Assembly: GCF_014269025.2 (NCBI RefSeq)
Contig: NZ_CP077094.1
Location: 4,154,001-4,218,000, forward strand
Direction of reading: 5' to 3'
Source: Pseudomonas promysalinigenes
Lineage (GTDB): Bacteria > Pseudomonadota > Gammaproteobacteria > Pseudomonadales > Pseudomonadaceae
Length of the DNA: 64,000 nt
Part shown: piece after piece, positions 52,326-63,935 of the stretch
Numbering within the stretch: the stretch's first letter is position 1
Layout of the letters: each line of letters begins with the position of its first letter
Notes under the pieces: generated by a model
What the model saw: only the letters and a program-made list of their open reading frames with translations
The model's database searches: none
What the model was told of the DNA's origin: nothing
Program-made: the position numbers and the translations under genes

Positions 52326-52894
52326 GCGCAGTCCTCGTTGCCACTCAGGGCCTTGCGGTAACGCGCCCAGTCGAACGCTGGGCCAGGGTCGGTCTTGCGC
52401 ACAGGGGCGATGTCGCTGTGGCCCTGAATACGCTCGAAGTCGATCACAGGCCAGGCCGCCTGGATCTGCCGCGTCAGTTGCTCGAGCACGGCATATTGGC
52501 TATCGGTATACGGCAGATCATCAGTGCCTTCCAACTCGATGCCGATGGAAAAGTCGTTGCAGCCTTCACGCCCGTTAAAACACGACACCCCAGCATGCCA
52601 GGCCCGGTCGAGCAGCGACACGAACTGGGTCACCGCGCCGTCGCGCTCGACGAACAGGTGGGCCGAGACCGTCAGGTGACTGATGCTGGTGAAATACGGA
52701 TGTTCGTTGGGGTCCAGCCGATTCTGGAAAAACTGCTGCACCTTGCCGCTACCAAAGCAGGCTGGCGGCAGGCTGATATTGTGAATCACCAGCAGGGAGA
52801 TCGCTTCGCCTTCGGGGCGAGCATTGAAGTTCGGCGAGGGGCAGTGGGTGATTCCGCTTCCGTGAAACCAGCCAGTGGCACGGTCCAATTGCAT
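52322..52894 (-). CDS. ampD: 1,6-anhydro-N-acetylmuramyl-L-alanine amidase AmpD
   Basis: Cytoplasmic zinc amidase that cleaves anhydromuropeptides during peptidoglycan recycling and thereby keeps ampC beta-lactamase repressed. The 190-residue product has His38 in LLVIHNISLP, Glu in SIGIELEG, and the C-terminal GHSDIAPVRKTDPGPAFDW with the zinc His/Asp and catalytic Lys. The ATG at 52894 (MQLDRATGWFHGSG) is the family start; the frame extends a few codons further. Operon with ampE. Confidence 0.95.
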   Translation of the reverse strand: MQLDRATGWFHGSGITHCPSPNFNARPEGEAISLLVIHNISLPPACFGSGKVQQFFQNRLDPNEHPYFTSISHLTVSAHLFVERDGAVTQFVSLLDRAWHAGVSCFNGREGCNDFSIGIELEGTDDLPYTDSQYAVLEQLTRQIQAAWPVIDFERIQGHSDIAPVRKTDPGPAFDWARYRKALSGNEDCA

Positions 52895-52983
52895 GGGGCA
52901 GATCCTGAAAAGCACCAGTACAGAGCTGCAGTATGCCCTGCCCGTGGGCCGCTTTGCATGTGAATGATTGTAAGGCCAAACGC

Positions 52984-55125
52984 TCAGCGCGCCTGTTGCT
53001 GGCGCAGCCCGTCGAGCACGGCATCCAGTGCTCGCTCGAACAGTGGGCCATCATCCAGCAGGCGCACTGCACCCCGGTGCAGGGCTTGAGCCAGGCCCGC
53101 CTGGCTCCACTCGCGCACTTTCATGCCGGTGCGGTTGACGAACACCAGACGGTCGCTGCCGTCGACACGCGCGACCAGTTTGCAGCGCAGTGGCTCGTCG
53201 TCGTCGAGCGCCTCCACCCAGTTACCGACCCGCAAGCGCTGGACCGTGCGCATTTGCTCCACTGGCTCGTCATGTTGCAACGGCGCACATGCGGCCTCTT
53301 CGGCGATGGCCAGCACGATGTCCTCTGCCACCAGCACCTGTGCCAGGTCATCGCCGCCAGTAAGCGACGCCGCGCCCTGGCACGCGCGTAAATGCAGTTG
53401 CTCAAGCTGCTGGAAGAAATCGCGCGTGGCTGCCGCATCCAGTGCCACACTGGCTAAGCCTTCGCGCAGGGCCTTGAGCAGGCCGGGGACCTGTTCCAGC
53501 AACGATTGCGGTTGCTGCCCCGGGACGATGCTGGCAAGCAGAGTGTCCATGGTCGCCAGTGCCTGCCGCCAAGCCTGGGAGGGCTCGCCCTGTTTGAGCC
53601 ATGCCAGCAACAGCACCTGGCTCCAGCCCTGAACCAGCATGTTGACCACCGCCTCAGGCAGGGTGCGGCCTCGCAGACGCTGGTTGAGTTCTTGCTGAAC
53701 CTGCAGGCGGGCCTGCAAGGCGCGGGCACGGCCTTCTTCGGCATCGCGCGTGCGCTGCTCGAGCAGGTCGTTACGACGACGCTCGCCCTGGCTGAACGTC
53801 AGAAAATCTTGAAGAAGGTCGACGAAAATCGCCATATCGTCAGTGAAGTCACCGAGCAGACGCTGGACAGTCCGCTCGATGCGCAAATGCAGGCTGTCGC
53901 GCAGGCATTCGTTCCTGCCTTCGCAGCCCATCGCAGCTGCGGCTAACTCGTTGAGCAGGCGCCGCGCCGGGTGGCTGGTACGGCTGAACAGGCTTTTGTC
54001 TAACAGTGCCACCTTCAGCAACGGAATATGCAGGCGGACGATGACTGCGCGAAGGCTCGAAGGCAGGTTGGGGTCGGCTGCGATGTACTCGAACAGCAGC
54101 CCGACCAAGTTGATCATGTCTTCGTCGGCGCAGGGGATTCGGCGCCGGGTGCCACTGCGTACACTGACCCTGAGCAGCAGTTGTTCGAGCTGCTGCCCTA
54201 GGTCGAAGTCATCATCGTCAACTGAAGCTGGCACATAGTGTTGCAGATGTGAAAGCAAGCGCAGCAAGTCGGCGGTGCTGATTGGCTGGCTGGCGGCAGT
54301 GGCTTGCAAACGTGGGGCAAAGCGGCCGCGGCATGGCGCCAGTAGGGCTTGCAAGTCATCCATGAAGGCATGCCCGGCATCCGCTGGCCCCAGGGTGTGC
54401 TCCGGCAGGCGGGTCGACACGTGCCGCGCACTCAAGCGCCGGTCGTCGGCGCGCCGTCGCGGTGCCGGTTGCAGTTCTGGCATCACGCCAGCAGCGGCCA
54501 GTAGGTGGTTAGCCTCTGCATAGACGCTGTCGATATCACGCAGCACATAGCGCTCGAACAGTTTGAGCACGATCAACTTGACCCGCAGGCCCACCCCCAG
54601 GTTGCGCCCGGCGTCGAGGAAGTAGGCACAAAGCGCTGCCGGCCCAAGTGGATTCTGCTGTTGGTCCAAGTGCCGCGCCACCAGGCACTGCAAGCGTGCC
54701 CCTAATTGCTCGAGGGCATGGCCATCGCGTGACAGCACCCGTGCAACCATGCCGTCGACGGCTACGGTACGTTCTTTTTGGAGCTTATTGCCCTGCTCAT
54801 GCCGGCCCAAGGGATCGGGCTGGCCAATGCGGGAGAAAGCATCGTAGAAGATATCGAGAAAGCCGCGTTCGATGCTTTTGCGCTTCAGGCGCAGGTCGCG
54901 CATAGCCTCGAAATAGAGGTTCTGGTTGACGCGATCGACCGCGCGGTCGGCCATTTCGAAGAGCATGTCGTCAGCATTGTCGAACAACGCCTGTAGGCCC
55001 TCGCGCAACTGCATCGCGGCCTTGTCACGCACTTGCAGAAGCAAAACCGGAAGGCAAGGCAAAGGCGTGTTTGCGCCTTTGTCGATGGCAGCCGCGAGGG
55101 GCACCACCTTGCCTTGTTTCTGCAT
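52984..55125 (-). CDS. DUF1631-family protein
   Basis: A 713-residue cytoplasmic protein of the DUF1631 family, of unknown function and sometimes mislabelled thymidine phosphorylase. It is largely helical (DNADDMLFEMADRAVDRVNQN, a long coiled coil around 455-490). The last 90 residues (VGNWVEALDDDEPLRCKLVARVDGSDRLVFVNRTGMKV) have the look of a PilZ-like barrel, but lack a clear RxxxR c-di-GMP motif. AAGGAG seven bases before the ATG. It lies upstream of ampD on the same strand with a 90-base gap and diverges from nadC. Confidence 0.82.
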   Translation of the reverse strand: MQKQGKVVPLAAAIDKGANTPLPCLPVLLLQVRDKAAMQLREGLQALFDNADDMLFEMADRAVDRVNQNLYFEAMRDLRLKRKSIERGFLDIFYDAFSRIGQPDPLGRHEQGNKLQKERTVAVDGMVARVLSRDGHALEQLGARLQCLVARHLDQQQNPLGPAALCAYFLDAGRNLGVGLRVKLIVLKLFERYVLRDIDSVYAEANHLLAAAGVMPELQPAPRRRADDRRLSARHVSTRLPEHTLGPADAGHAFMDDLQALLAPCRGRFAPRLQATAASQPISTADLLRLLSHLQHYVPASVDDDDFDLGQQLEQLLLRVSVRSGTRRRIPCADEDMINLVGLLFEYIAADPNLPSSLRAVIVRLHIPLLKVALLDKSLFSRTSHPARRLLNELAAAAMGCEGRNECLRDSLHLRIERTVQRLLGDFTDDMAIFVDLLQDFLTFSQGERRRNDLLEQRTRDAEEGRARALQARLQVQQELNQRLRGRTLPEAVVNMLVQGWSQVLLLAWLKQGEPSQAWRQALATMDTLLASIVPGQQPQSLLEQVPGLLKALREGLASVALDAAATRDFFQQLEQLHLRACQGAASLTGGDDLAQVLVAEDIVLAIAEEAACAPLQHDEPVEQMRTVQRLRVGNWVEALDDDEPLRCKLVARVDGSDRLVFVNRTGMKVREWSQAGLAQALHRGAVRLLDDGPLFERALDAVLDGLRQQQAR

Positions 55126-55321
55126 CCCCGACTCCTTGTTAGGTGACGTGTAGGTTGAGGCGACTAATCGTCAAAGCTATGACGCCAAATGTTGGGCGCA
55201 TTATCGATAAAAAATCGGTGCGCTGCCAGCCCCGTTCGTTATGGGTAGAGACTGCGCATCTGCAAACGTGCTCAGCTGACCTGACCAAAGGTTGCCTGCC
55301 GGGCTGCTGTACACGACGTAG

Positions 55322-56215
<894 letters not shown>

Positions 56216-56231
56216 GCGAATCGCAGGCATG

Positions 56232-56385
56232 AAAAAACCGGCCAGGTAGCTAACTGCAGTCAGTCAAGGGGTTATCGATTGGCGGCCGCGTTGCAGCCTT
56301 ACGCGGGTTCACCCGTGAAAGGCTGCAAAACAGCCAGCCTAATCGGCCTTGGCTGACCGGCGTTATACCAGCTGGCCGGTTTTTT
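56232..56385. repeat. 154-bp nested palindrome between nadC and trxB
   Basis: AAAAAACCGGCCAG (56232-56245) and CTGGCCGGTTTTTT (56372-56385) are perfect 14-bp complements 126 bases apart. Inside is a second strong hairpin, TTGCAGCCTT with AAGGCTGCAA, around a REP-like CGGGT/ACCCG tip. The outer arms end in A and T runs, so transcripts from either convergent gene would meet a terminator-like stem. Confidence 0.75.
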
Positions 56386-56394
56386 AGATGCGAA

Positions 56395-57667
<1,273 letters not shown>

Positions 57668-58396
57668 ATGCAAGCCCCTGTCCTGTCCGGCCCCCAGTAT
57701 CTTCGCGAAGGCCTGAAACTGGTGCTGAGCCCCAACCTGCGGATGTTCGTGCTGCTGCCGCTGGCCATCAACCTGCTGCTGTTCGGTGGCCTGATCTATT
57801 TCGCCGGGCACGAATTCAGCCTGTGGCTCGATGCGCTGATGCCGACGCTGCCAAGTTGGCTGAGCTTCCTTTCCTACATTCTCTGGCCACTGTTCGTCGC
57901 CTTGTTGGTACTGATGGTGTTCTTCACCTTCACCTTGGTGGCCAACGTCATCGCCGCGCCGTTCAACGGCTTTCTCGCCGAAAAGGTCGAAGTAGTGGTA
58001 CGTGGCAAAGACCCGTTCCCGGCGTTCAGTTGGGGTGAGCTGGTAGCCATGGTGCCGCGCACCTTTGGCCGCGAAATGCGCAAGCTGGCTTACTTTCTGC
58101 CGCGGGCGATCGGCCTGTTCATCTTGTCGCTGATCCCGGTGGTCAATGTGGTGGCCGCACCCCTGTGGCTGATCTTCGGCGTATGGATGATGGCCATCCA
58201 GTACATCGACTACCCGGCAGACAACAACAAAATGAGCTGGCAGGACATGCTCGCCTGGCTGCGCAGCAAGCGCTGGCAGTCGCTGGGTTTTGGCGGCATC
58301 ACTTACCTGGCCCTGCTGATACCAGGGGTAAACGTGCTGATGATGCCAGCGGCGGTGGCTGGGGCTACATTGTTCTGGGTGCGTGAGCGGGACTGA
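57668..58396 (+). CDS. cysZ: Sulfate transporter CysZ
   Basis: Inner-membrane protein for sulfate uptake feeding cysteine synthesis. The 242-residue product has several hydrophobic segments (about 22-45, 60-90, 135-160, 195-225) and the family pattern ([72 protein letters not shown]). ATG at 57668 with GGAG eight bases before it, preferred over a TTG 15 bases upstream. It commonly lies beside trxB in Pseudomonas. Confidence 0.93.
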   Translation: MQAPVLSGPQYLREGLKLVLSPNLRMFVLLPLAINLLLFGGLIYFAGHEFSLWLDALMPTLPSWLSFLSYILWPLFVALLVLMVFFTFTLVANVIAAPFNGFLAEKVEVVVRGKDPFPAFSWGELVAMVPRTFGREMRKLAYFLPRAIGLFILSLIPVVNVVAAPLWLIFGVWMMAIQYIDYPADNNKMSWQDMLAWLRSKRWQSLGFGGITYLALLIPGVNVLMMPAAVAGATLFWVRERD

Positions 58397-58461
58397 GCGC
58401 GCACGCCTGGCCCCGACCATCTGACGATGGTTGGACCTGCTCGATAACTGCGGCCATCCCT

Positions 58462-59364
58462 ATGCATCGTCGAGATTTTTTCACAAAGACTGCCGCAGTA
58501 TTGCTTGCGCTGCGCCTGGGCAGCGGGCATACGGCAACGCTGCCAGTGCAGAGCGAGACGCTCACGCTGTGGCCAGGCGCAGCGCCGGGCGCCGATGGGC
58601 CAACCGGTGCCGAGCATTTGTCGGCAAAGGGGGCATTGACCAATATTGCAGTGCCTTCGCTGCGGGTTTTCAAACCCCAGCGTCCCAATGGGCGGGCTGT
58701 GCTGGTGGCAGGCGGCGGTGGCTACAAACGGATCGAGATGGCCAGCGAAGCATGGCCTGCCGCCCAGTGGCTAGTGAGCCTGGGGTACACGGCCTACGTG
58801 TTGAGCTACCGGCTGCCTGCCGAGGGCTGGCAGCAGGGCGCGATGGCGCCCTTGCAGGACGCGCAACGTGCCCTGCGTATCATTCGTAGCCGAGAACAGC
58901 ATGTGCAGGTATTAGGCTTCTCAGCGGGTGGGCATCTGATGGGCATGGCGGCAACACGCGCCGACTTTCAGTCCTATCCTGCCGTCGACCACCTTGACCA
59001 TGCGCCTGCTTATGCTGATCGGGCAGCATTGATTTACCCAGTCATTACGCTTGAAGCGCCCTACTCCCACACCTCGACCCACAAGGTACTGGTAGGCGCC
59101 CACGCCAGCCCGGCCGAGAATGCCCGATGGTCGGTTGAGCGTTACGTAACAGCGCACACGCCCCCGATGTTTCTGGTGCAGGCCGAGGATGATCCCATAG
59201 CCGATCCGCACAACACGCTCATCATGGCGGCGGCCTGCGAGGCCGCTCATGTGCCGGTGCAGAGGTATCTGTACGCCAGCGGTGGCCATGGTTTCGGTAT
59301 GGGTAGGCCGGGCACGCCAACCATGCAGTGGCCCGAGCGGTACAGGCAGTGGCTGATGACCTGA
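58462..59364 (+). CDS. Alpha/beta hydrolase, Tat-exported, acetylxylan-esterase-like
   Basis: Probable exported esterase, 300 residues. The N-terminus (MHRRDFFTKTAAVLLALRLG) has a twin-arginine motif followed by a hydrophobic stretch. The fold shows an oxyanion GGGGYKR, nucleophile elbow GFSAGGH and a C-terminal ASGGHGFGMG for the catalytic His, with Asp in AEDDPIADP. It resembles the family of xylanase-operon esterases and pectin acetylesterases. Substrate is unknown, and no polysaccharide genes adjoin. Converges on the PAS chemoreceptor gene. Confidence 0.87.
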   Translation: MHRRDFFTKTAAVLLALRLGSGHTATLPVQSETLTLWPGAAPGADGPTGAEHLSAKGALTNIAVPSLRVFKPQRPNGRAVLVAGGGGYKRIEMASEAWPAAQWLVSLGYTAYVLSYRLPAEGWQQGAMAPLQDAQRALRIIRSREQHVQVLGFSAGGHLMGMAATRADFQSYPAVDHLDHAPAYADRAALIYPVITLEAPYSHTSTHKVLVGAHASPAENARWSVERYVTAHTPPMFLVQAEDDPIADPHNTLIMAAACEAAHVPVQRYLYASGGHGFGMGRPGTPTMQWPERYRQWLMT

Positions 59365-59393
59365 AGGTTGTCGTTACCGGCGGGTTGCCGTGA

Positions 59394-60710
59394 TCACTGC
59401 ACCAGGTGACTGGAAAACTGCCCTACCGCATCCACCACCTTCTTCGCACCTTCCTGAATTTCGACGATCACCCCACCGGTATCGGCTGCCAGGGCCAACC
59501 CCTGCTCGGCCTGGCGCTTGCTGGTATCGATGATGTCCACCGCCGCCTGGGCCAACTGCTCATTCTGCTGCACAACCCTGGCGATTTCCTCGGTGGCGCT
59601 GCTGGTACGAGATGCCAACTGTCGCACTTCATCGGCCACGACGGCGAAACCCCGGCCCTGCTCACCCGCGCGCGCAGCTTCGATGGCGGCATTGAGCGCC
59701 AGCAGGTTGGTCTGCCCGGCAATGTCGCTGATGGTCTTGATGATTGCGCCGATCACCTTGGACTGCTTGTCCAACGCCTCGATGCCGTTGGCAGCGTTTT
59801 GCATGGAGCCTTCCAGGCCGCGCATAACTTCGACGGTCTGGGTGACCACCTCGGTAGCCTTGCGGGCGCTGCTATCGGTCTCAAGCGAGGTGTTGTAGGC
59901 AATGTCGGCGGCGTGCGCCACAGCCTGCTCCTGATTGACCTGGTCGGTGATCACGGTGGCGAACTTGACCACCTTGTACAGCACATCGTGGGCATCGAAG
60001 ATCGGGTTGTAGGAGGCTTCCAGCCAGACCGTACGCCCGTGGGCGTCAATACGCTTGAAACGATCAGCCACGTATTCGCCGCGGCGCAGCTTATCCCAGA
60101 ACGCCTGATAATCGGCAGAGTTGGCCTGCGCTGGTTCGCAGAACATCCGGTGATGTTTGCCTCGGACCTGGTCCAGGCTGTAGCCCACCGTTTGCAGAAA
60201 GCGATCATTGGCCGTGAGCACTTCACCGTCGAGGTTGAACTCGATGACCGCAGTGGAGCGCATCAGCGCCTTGATCAGGCTTTCATGCTCTCGGGAAGCT
60301 TCGATGGTGCGAGTCAGATCACTGGAGTGCATAGTGAAATATCTGAGCCGCCCATCGGTACTTTTCACCGGCTGCAGGATCGAACGTAGCCATGCCTCCT
60401 GGCCGTTGCCGCGCAGCAGGCGGAAAGCGCCGTTGAGATGTTCGCCACGGCTGATGGCCTGTTTCATGCGCTGGTAGAAATCCAGCTGTTTCACATGCGC
60501 CGGCACGATATCCTCGATGTTGCGGCCAATCAGTTGCTCGGCGCGGTAGAGCATCTCGCTCTCGAAGTTGCCGTTGACCTGCTCGATGCGCCCCTGCGGG
60601 TCGAGGTGCAGCACCAGCATTTCACTGTCGAGGCTATTCTTGACCTGCTCGATAGCCTTCAGCTCTTCGCGCAGTTGCTGGATTTCATTCTTGAGCTTGC
60701 TGTTGAACAT
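59394..60710 (-). CDS. Soluble PAS-domain chemoreceptor, BdlA-like
   Basis: Cytoplasmic methyl-accepting protein, 438 residues, without membrane helices. It has an N-terminal coiled coil (1-25), two PAS domains (about 25-130 and 148-262; second with [24 protein letters not shown]) and a chemoreceptor signalling domain (about 270-438, with TNLLALNAA and [12 protein letters not shown]). The layout matches BdlA, which controls biofilm dispersion in P. aeruginosa, or Aer-2-like sensors. ATG at 60710. A FliA-type promoter lies about 45 bases upstream, linking it to motility. Confidence 0.9.
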   Translation of the reverse strand: MFNSKLKNEIQQLREELKAIEQVKNSLDSEMLVLHLDPQGRIEQVNGNFESEMLYRAEQLIGRNIEDIVPAHVKQLDFYQRMKQAISRGEHLNGAFRLLRGNGQEAWLRSILQPVKSTDGRLRYFTMHSSDLTRTIEASREHESLIKALMRSTAVIEFNLDGEVLTANDRFLQTVGYSLDQVRGKHHRMFCEPAQANSADYQAFWDKLRRGEYVADRFKRIDAHGRTVWLEASYNPIFDAHDVLYKVVKFATVITDQVNQEQAVAHAADIAYNTSLETDSSARKATEVVTQTVEVMRGLEGSMQNAANGIEALDKQSKVIGAIIKTISDIAGQTNLLALNAAIEAARAGEQGRGFAVVADEVRQLASRTSSATEEIARVVQQNEQLAQAAVDIIDTSKRQAEQGLALAADTGGVIVEIQEGAKKVVDAVGQFSSHLVQ

Positions 60711-60752
60711 CACCGCTCTCCCGGAGCGCATCTGACCGATTAGGATGCAACT

Positions 60753-60779
60753 TCATCGGCTGCGCCAGGCTGCCCTTGA
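60753..60779 (-). promoter_or_regulatory. FliA-type promoter of the BdlA-like receptor
   Basis: On the minus strand TCAA, 15 bases, then GCCGATGA closely matches the Pseudomonas sigma28 pattern (TCAAG to GCCGATA). It ends 42 bases before the ATG. Confidence 0.65.
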
Positions 60780-60888
60780 GCACTCCAAAAAGAAATATTC
60801 TGAGGGCCTCGCCCGCCGACAATCCGGCGTCACATGCGCGTCACACGCCTGTCATTCGAGCGCAATGCAGCGGGCACAGACTTTTGCC

Positions 60889-62094
60889 ATGAATACACGC
60901 GCACTACGCATCGCACTGGTCAGCGAAACCTTCCCGCCCGAAATCAACGGCGTGGCCAACACACTCGGCCACCTCAGTGAAGGCTTGCGACAGCGCGGCC
61001 ACCACGTTCAGATCGTTCGTCCGCGGCAAGCGAACGAGCCATGGACCGGCGATATGCAAAGCCTGTTGCTGTGCCGTGGCTGGGCGCTGCCGGGTTACCC
61101 CGGCCTGCAATGGGGTGAAGTGTCGATGCACAAGCTGATCCGCCATTGGCGCAGGCAACGCCCTGACGTGCTTTACATCGCTACAGAAGGGCCATTGGGC
61201 CTGAGCGCCCTGCGCGCGGCAAGGCGCCTGGGGGTGGCGGTGGTCAGCGGTTTTCACACCAATTTTGCGCAATATTGCAGCAAGTACGGCCTTGGCCTGC
61301 TGGCACGGCTGCTCACACATTACCTACGCTGGTTTCACCGCCGCACCGCTACCACGCTCGTACCCAGCGTGAGCCAGTGCCTGGCCCTGCAACGCCGTGG
61401 CTTCGAACGCCTGGCTCTGCTGACCCGTGGGGTGGACGCTGGCCTGTTCAACCCAGCACGCCGTAGCCAGGCGCTACGTGAGCGCTGGGGCCTTGGGAGC
61501 GACGACATTGCCGTACTGCACGTTGGGCGCCTGGCTGCGGAGAAGAACCTGGCGCTATTGGGCCCGTGCCTGCAAAAGATGCAAAACGCTCACCCACAAC
61601 GGCATCTACGGCTTGTGGTGGTCGGCGACGGCCCGCAACGGGCCAGCCTCGAGCAGCAGCTTCCAGGTGCGGTGTTCTGCGGTGCCCAGCGCGGGGAGGC
61701 CCTGGCCGAGCATTACGCCAGTGGTGATGTGTTTCTGTTTCCGAGCCTGACCGAAACCTTCGGCAATGTGGTGCTCGAGGCCATGGCCTCGGGCCTGGCA
61801 GTCGTCGCCTACGACGAAGCCGCCGCCGCCCAGCATATCCGCCACGGCCACAGTGGCACGCTGGCCATGCCTGGTGACCAAGCGGCGTTCATCGAGGCCG
61901 CCTGCTGGCTGCTGGAAGAAGATGAAACGCTGCGCCGAATCCGTCTCAATGCACGCCAGCACGCCAGCCGGCAAGGTTGGCCGGCAGTCGTCGAGCAGTT
62001 CGAAGCCCACCTGATGGACGCCTGCCTGTCGTCGCCAGCCGGCGCCCACGTCACGCTGGGGGTCAAGCCAGAGTCGTCAACGCCTCACGGCTGA
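60889..62094 (+). CDS. GT4-family glycosyltransferase
   Basis: Retaining glycosyltransferase of family GT4 (GT-B fold), 401 residues. It has the N-terminal VSETFPPEINGVANTLGHLSEGLRQRGH, linker LLTRGVDAGLFNP, nucleotide-sugar site VLHVGRLAAEKNLALL and the EX7E-type TETFGNVVLEAMASG. It resembles mannosyltransferases of the PimB/MgtA type that act on glycolipids. Donor and acceptor are not determinable here. ATG at 60889 chosen by homology; ATG 60865 is possible and neither has a strong ribosome site. The 3' end overlaps the convergent oxidoreductase gene by 32 bp. Confidence 0.87.
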   Translation: MNTRALRIALVSETFPPEINGVANTLGHLSEGLRQRGHHVQIVRPRQANEPWTGDMQSLLLCRGWALPGYPGLQWGEVSMHKLIRHWRRQRPDVLYIATEGPLGLSALRAARRLGVAVVSGFHTNFAQYCSKYGLGLLARLLTHYLRWFHRRTATTLVPSVSQCLALQRRGFERLALLTRGVDAGLFNPARRSQALRERWGLGSDDIAVLHVGRLAAEKNLALLGPCLQKMQNAHPQRHLRLVVVGDGPQRASLEQQLPGAVFCGAQRGEALAEHYASGDVFLFPSLTETFGNVVLEAMASGLAVVAYDEAAAAQHIRHGHSGTLAMPGDQAAFIEAACWLLEEDETLRRIRLNARQHASRQGWPAVVEQFEAHLMDACLSSPAGAHVTLGVKPESSTPHG

Positions 62095-63166
62095 AGGGCA
62101 GCACATCCGCTTCACGCCCTTCTCGCACCTTGAGGGCCCACTCGGCATCCACCAGCAAGGCACGCCCGACCGCAACCAAGTCGAACTCCTCATCGCCCAG
62201 CCGCCGCAGCAGGCCCTCAAGGCTGGCAGGTTTGGCCACTTTATCGGTGTCGACCATGAACTGCAGGAACTCGCCATCGAGCCCCACGCTACCGACGGTG
62301 ATGGTTGGTTTGCCGGTCAGGGCACGTGTCCACCCGGCCAGGTTCAGCTCGCTGCCTTCGAACTCAGGCTCCCAAAAGCGTCGGGTCGAGCAGTGGAAGA
62401 TATCCACACCCGCCGCCGACAGCGGCTCGAGAAACGCAGCGAGGGCTTGAGGCGTATCCACCAGGCGAGCACTGTAGTCTTGCTGCTTCCACTGCGAGAA
62501 ACGGAAGATGATCGGGAAATCTGGCCCGACGGCCGCACGCACGGCCTGAATCAGTTCTATGGCAAAACGCGAGCGGCCAGCCAGGTCGCCACCATAGGCG
62601 TCGGTGCGACGGTTGCTGACCTCCCAGAAGAACTGGTCGATCAGATAGCCGTGGGCACCATGAATCTCGACGCCATCCATCCCAATGGCTTTGGCATTGC
62701 GCGCCGCTTGGGCGAAAGCGTCGATCACTTCGCGAATATCAGCTTCGCTCATACCCTGCACCAGCACCTGGCCGTCTTTGGTTTTCTCGCTGGGCCCGTA
62801 ACCGGGCACACTGGCATCCGGCTCGCATCCCAGGCGCCGAACCATGCCCACATGCCATAACTGCGGCACTATACGGCCACCTTCGGCATGCACGGCATCG
62901 ACCACCTGCTGCCAGCCGGCCAGGGCATCTTCACCATGAAAGCGCGGCACATTCGGGTAGCCGTTGGCTGCCTTGTGGTCCACCGTGGTGCCTTCTGTGA
63001 TGATCAGGCCAACGTTCGCGGCAGCGCGGCGCCGGTAGTACTCGACCACGCCTGCATGTGGTACTCCACCAGGGCAAAACGTACGGGTCATCGGCGCCAT
63101 GACGACACGAGTCGGCAGCTCGAGTGCGCCAAGGGTGAAGGGCTGGAACAAAGGATTGCTGGACAT
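62063..63166 (-). CDS. Old Yellow Enzyme-family NADH:flavin oxidoreductase
   Basis: FMN-dependent ene-reductase or related oxidoreductase, 367 residues, TIM barrel. It has the N-terminal VVMAPMTRTFC, the substrate-anion pair in VEIHGAHGYLIDQFFWEVSNRRTDAYGG, and the FMN phosphate site (VGSVGLDG, VAVGRALLVD). Substrate unknown; related enzymes reduce enones or nitro compounds. It follows the glutathione peroxidase gene on the same strand with a 141-base gap and overlaps the convergent glycosyltransferase gene by 32 bp at its 3' end. Confidence 0.9.
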   Translation of the reverse strand: MSSNPLFQPFTLGALELPTRVVMAPMTRTFCPGGVPHAGVVEYYRRRAAANVGLIITEGTTVDHKAANGYPNVPRFHGEDALAGWQQVVDAVHAEGGRIVPQLWHVGMVRRLGCEPDASVPGYGPSEKTKDGQVLVQGMSEADIREVIDAFAQAARNAKAIGMDGVEIHGAHGYLIDQFFWEVSNRRTDAYGGDLAGRSRFAIELIQAVRAAVGPDFPIIFRFSQWKQQDYSARLVDTPQALAAFLEPLSAAGVDIFHCSTRRFWEPEFEGSELNLAGWTRALTGKPTITVGSVGLDGEFLQFMVDTDKVAKPASLEGLLRRLGDEEFDLVAVGRALLVDAEWALKVREGREADVLPFSREALTTLA

Positions 63167-63307
63167 GGGGGCGCTTGCGTCTGTGTGAGGAACTACACCA
63201 GAGGTTATGGGCCCCGCACAGCCTGGCCAAGCATCATTGATCGGAGTGATTCGCCGGTATCGAGGGCACGAGCGTGCAAGCTGAATCAGCCGCGAACTCG
63301 AATGCAG

Positions 63308-63790
63308 TCAGCCCAGGGCCTTTTCGATAGCCTGGACCACGCAAGGGTCATCCGGGGCAGTGCGTGGAGCGAAGCGCGCCAGCACCCGGCCATCTTTACC
63401 CACCAGGAACTTTTCGAAATTCCAGCTGATATCCCCAGGGAATTCAGCACCCTCGCCTGCCAGTAGGCGATACAACGAATGACGCTGCGGCCCATTGACC
63501 TCGAGTTTGGCAGCCAGCGGGAAACTCACGCCATAGTTCAGGCTGCAGAACTCCAGAATCTCCTTGTCGCTGCCAGGCTCCTGCCCGGCGAACTGGTTGC
63601 ACGGCAAACCCAGCACGTTGAAACCTTTGCCTTTGAATTGCTGCTGGAGCTTTTCCAGCGAGGCGTATTGCGGCGTCAAACCACATTTGGAGGCCACATT
63701 GACCACCAGCACGACCTGGCCTTTGAACGGTGCCAGGGGCAGGTCCTCGCCGGTCAGCGCTTTCAACGTCAGGTCGTGAAATGCACTCAT
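63308..63790 (-). CDS. Glutathione peroxidase family protein
   Basis: Thiol peroxidase of the GPx/BtuE family, 160 residues, cytoplasmic. The peroxidatic Cys is in NVASKCGLTPQY, the Gln in GLPCNQFAGQEPG and the Trp-Asn in ISWNFEKFLV, giving the full catalytic tetrad. As in most bacteria the active residue is Cys, not selenocysteine, and many such enzymes use thioredoxin. ATG at 63790 with GAGGGG seven bases before it. It lies downstream of slyD on the same strand. Confidence 0.94.
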   Translation of the reverse strand: MSAFHDLTLKALTGEDLPLAPFKGQVVLVVNVASKCGLTPQYASLEKLQQQFKGKGFNVLGLPCNQFAGQEPGSDKEILEFCSLNYGVSFPLAAKLEVNGPQRHSLYRLLAGEGAEFPGDISWNFEKFLVGKDGRVLARFAPRTAPDDPCVVQAIEKALG

Positions 63791-63935
63791 GATCAATCCC
63801 CTCTGAGGTTGCAGGTTGCCGCTGGGGGCGAATTGCGCCCACTAAAAAGGCGCTCTTGCAAGCCGCGCACCTTCCGTTTGGAAGCATGCCGGCTCGTCCG
63901 AGCGCCTGGCGACTTTCTGAGCTTAGCGCAGAAAA

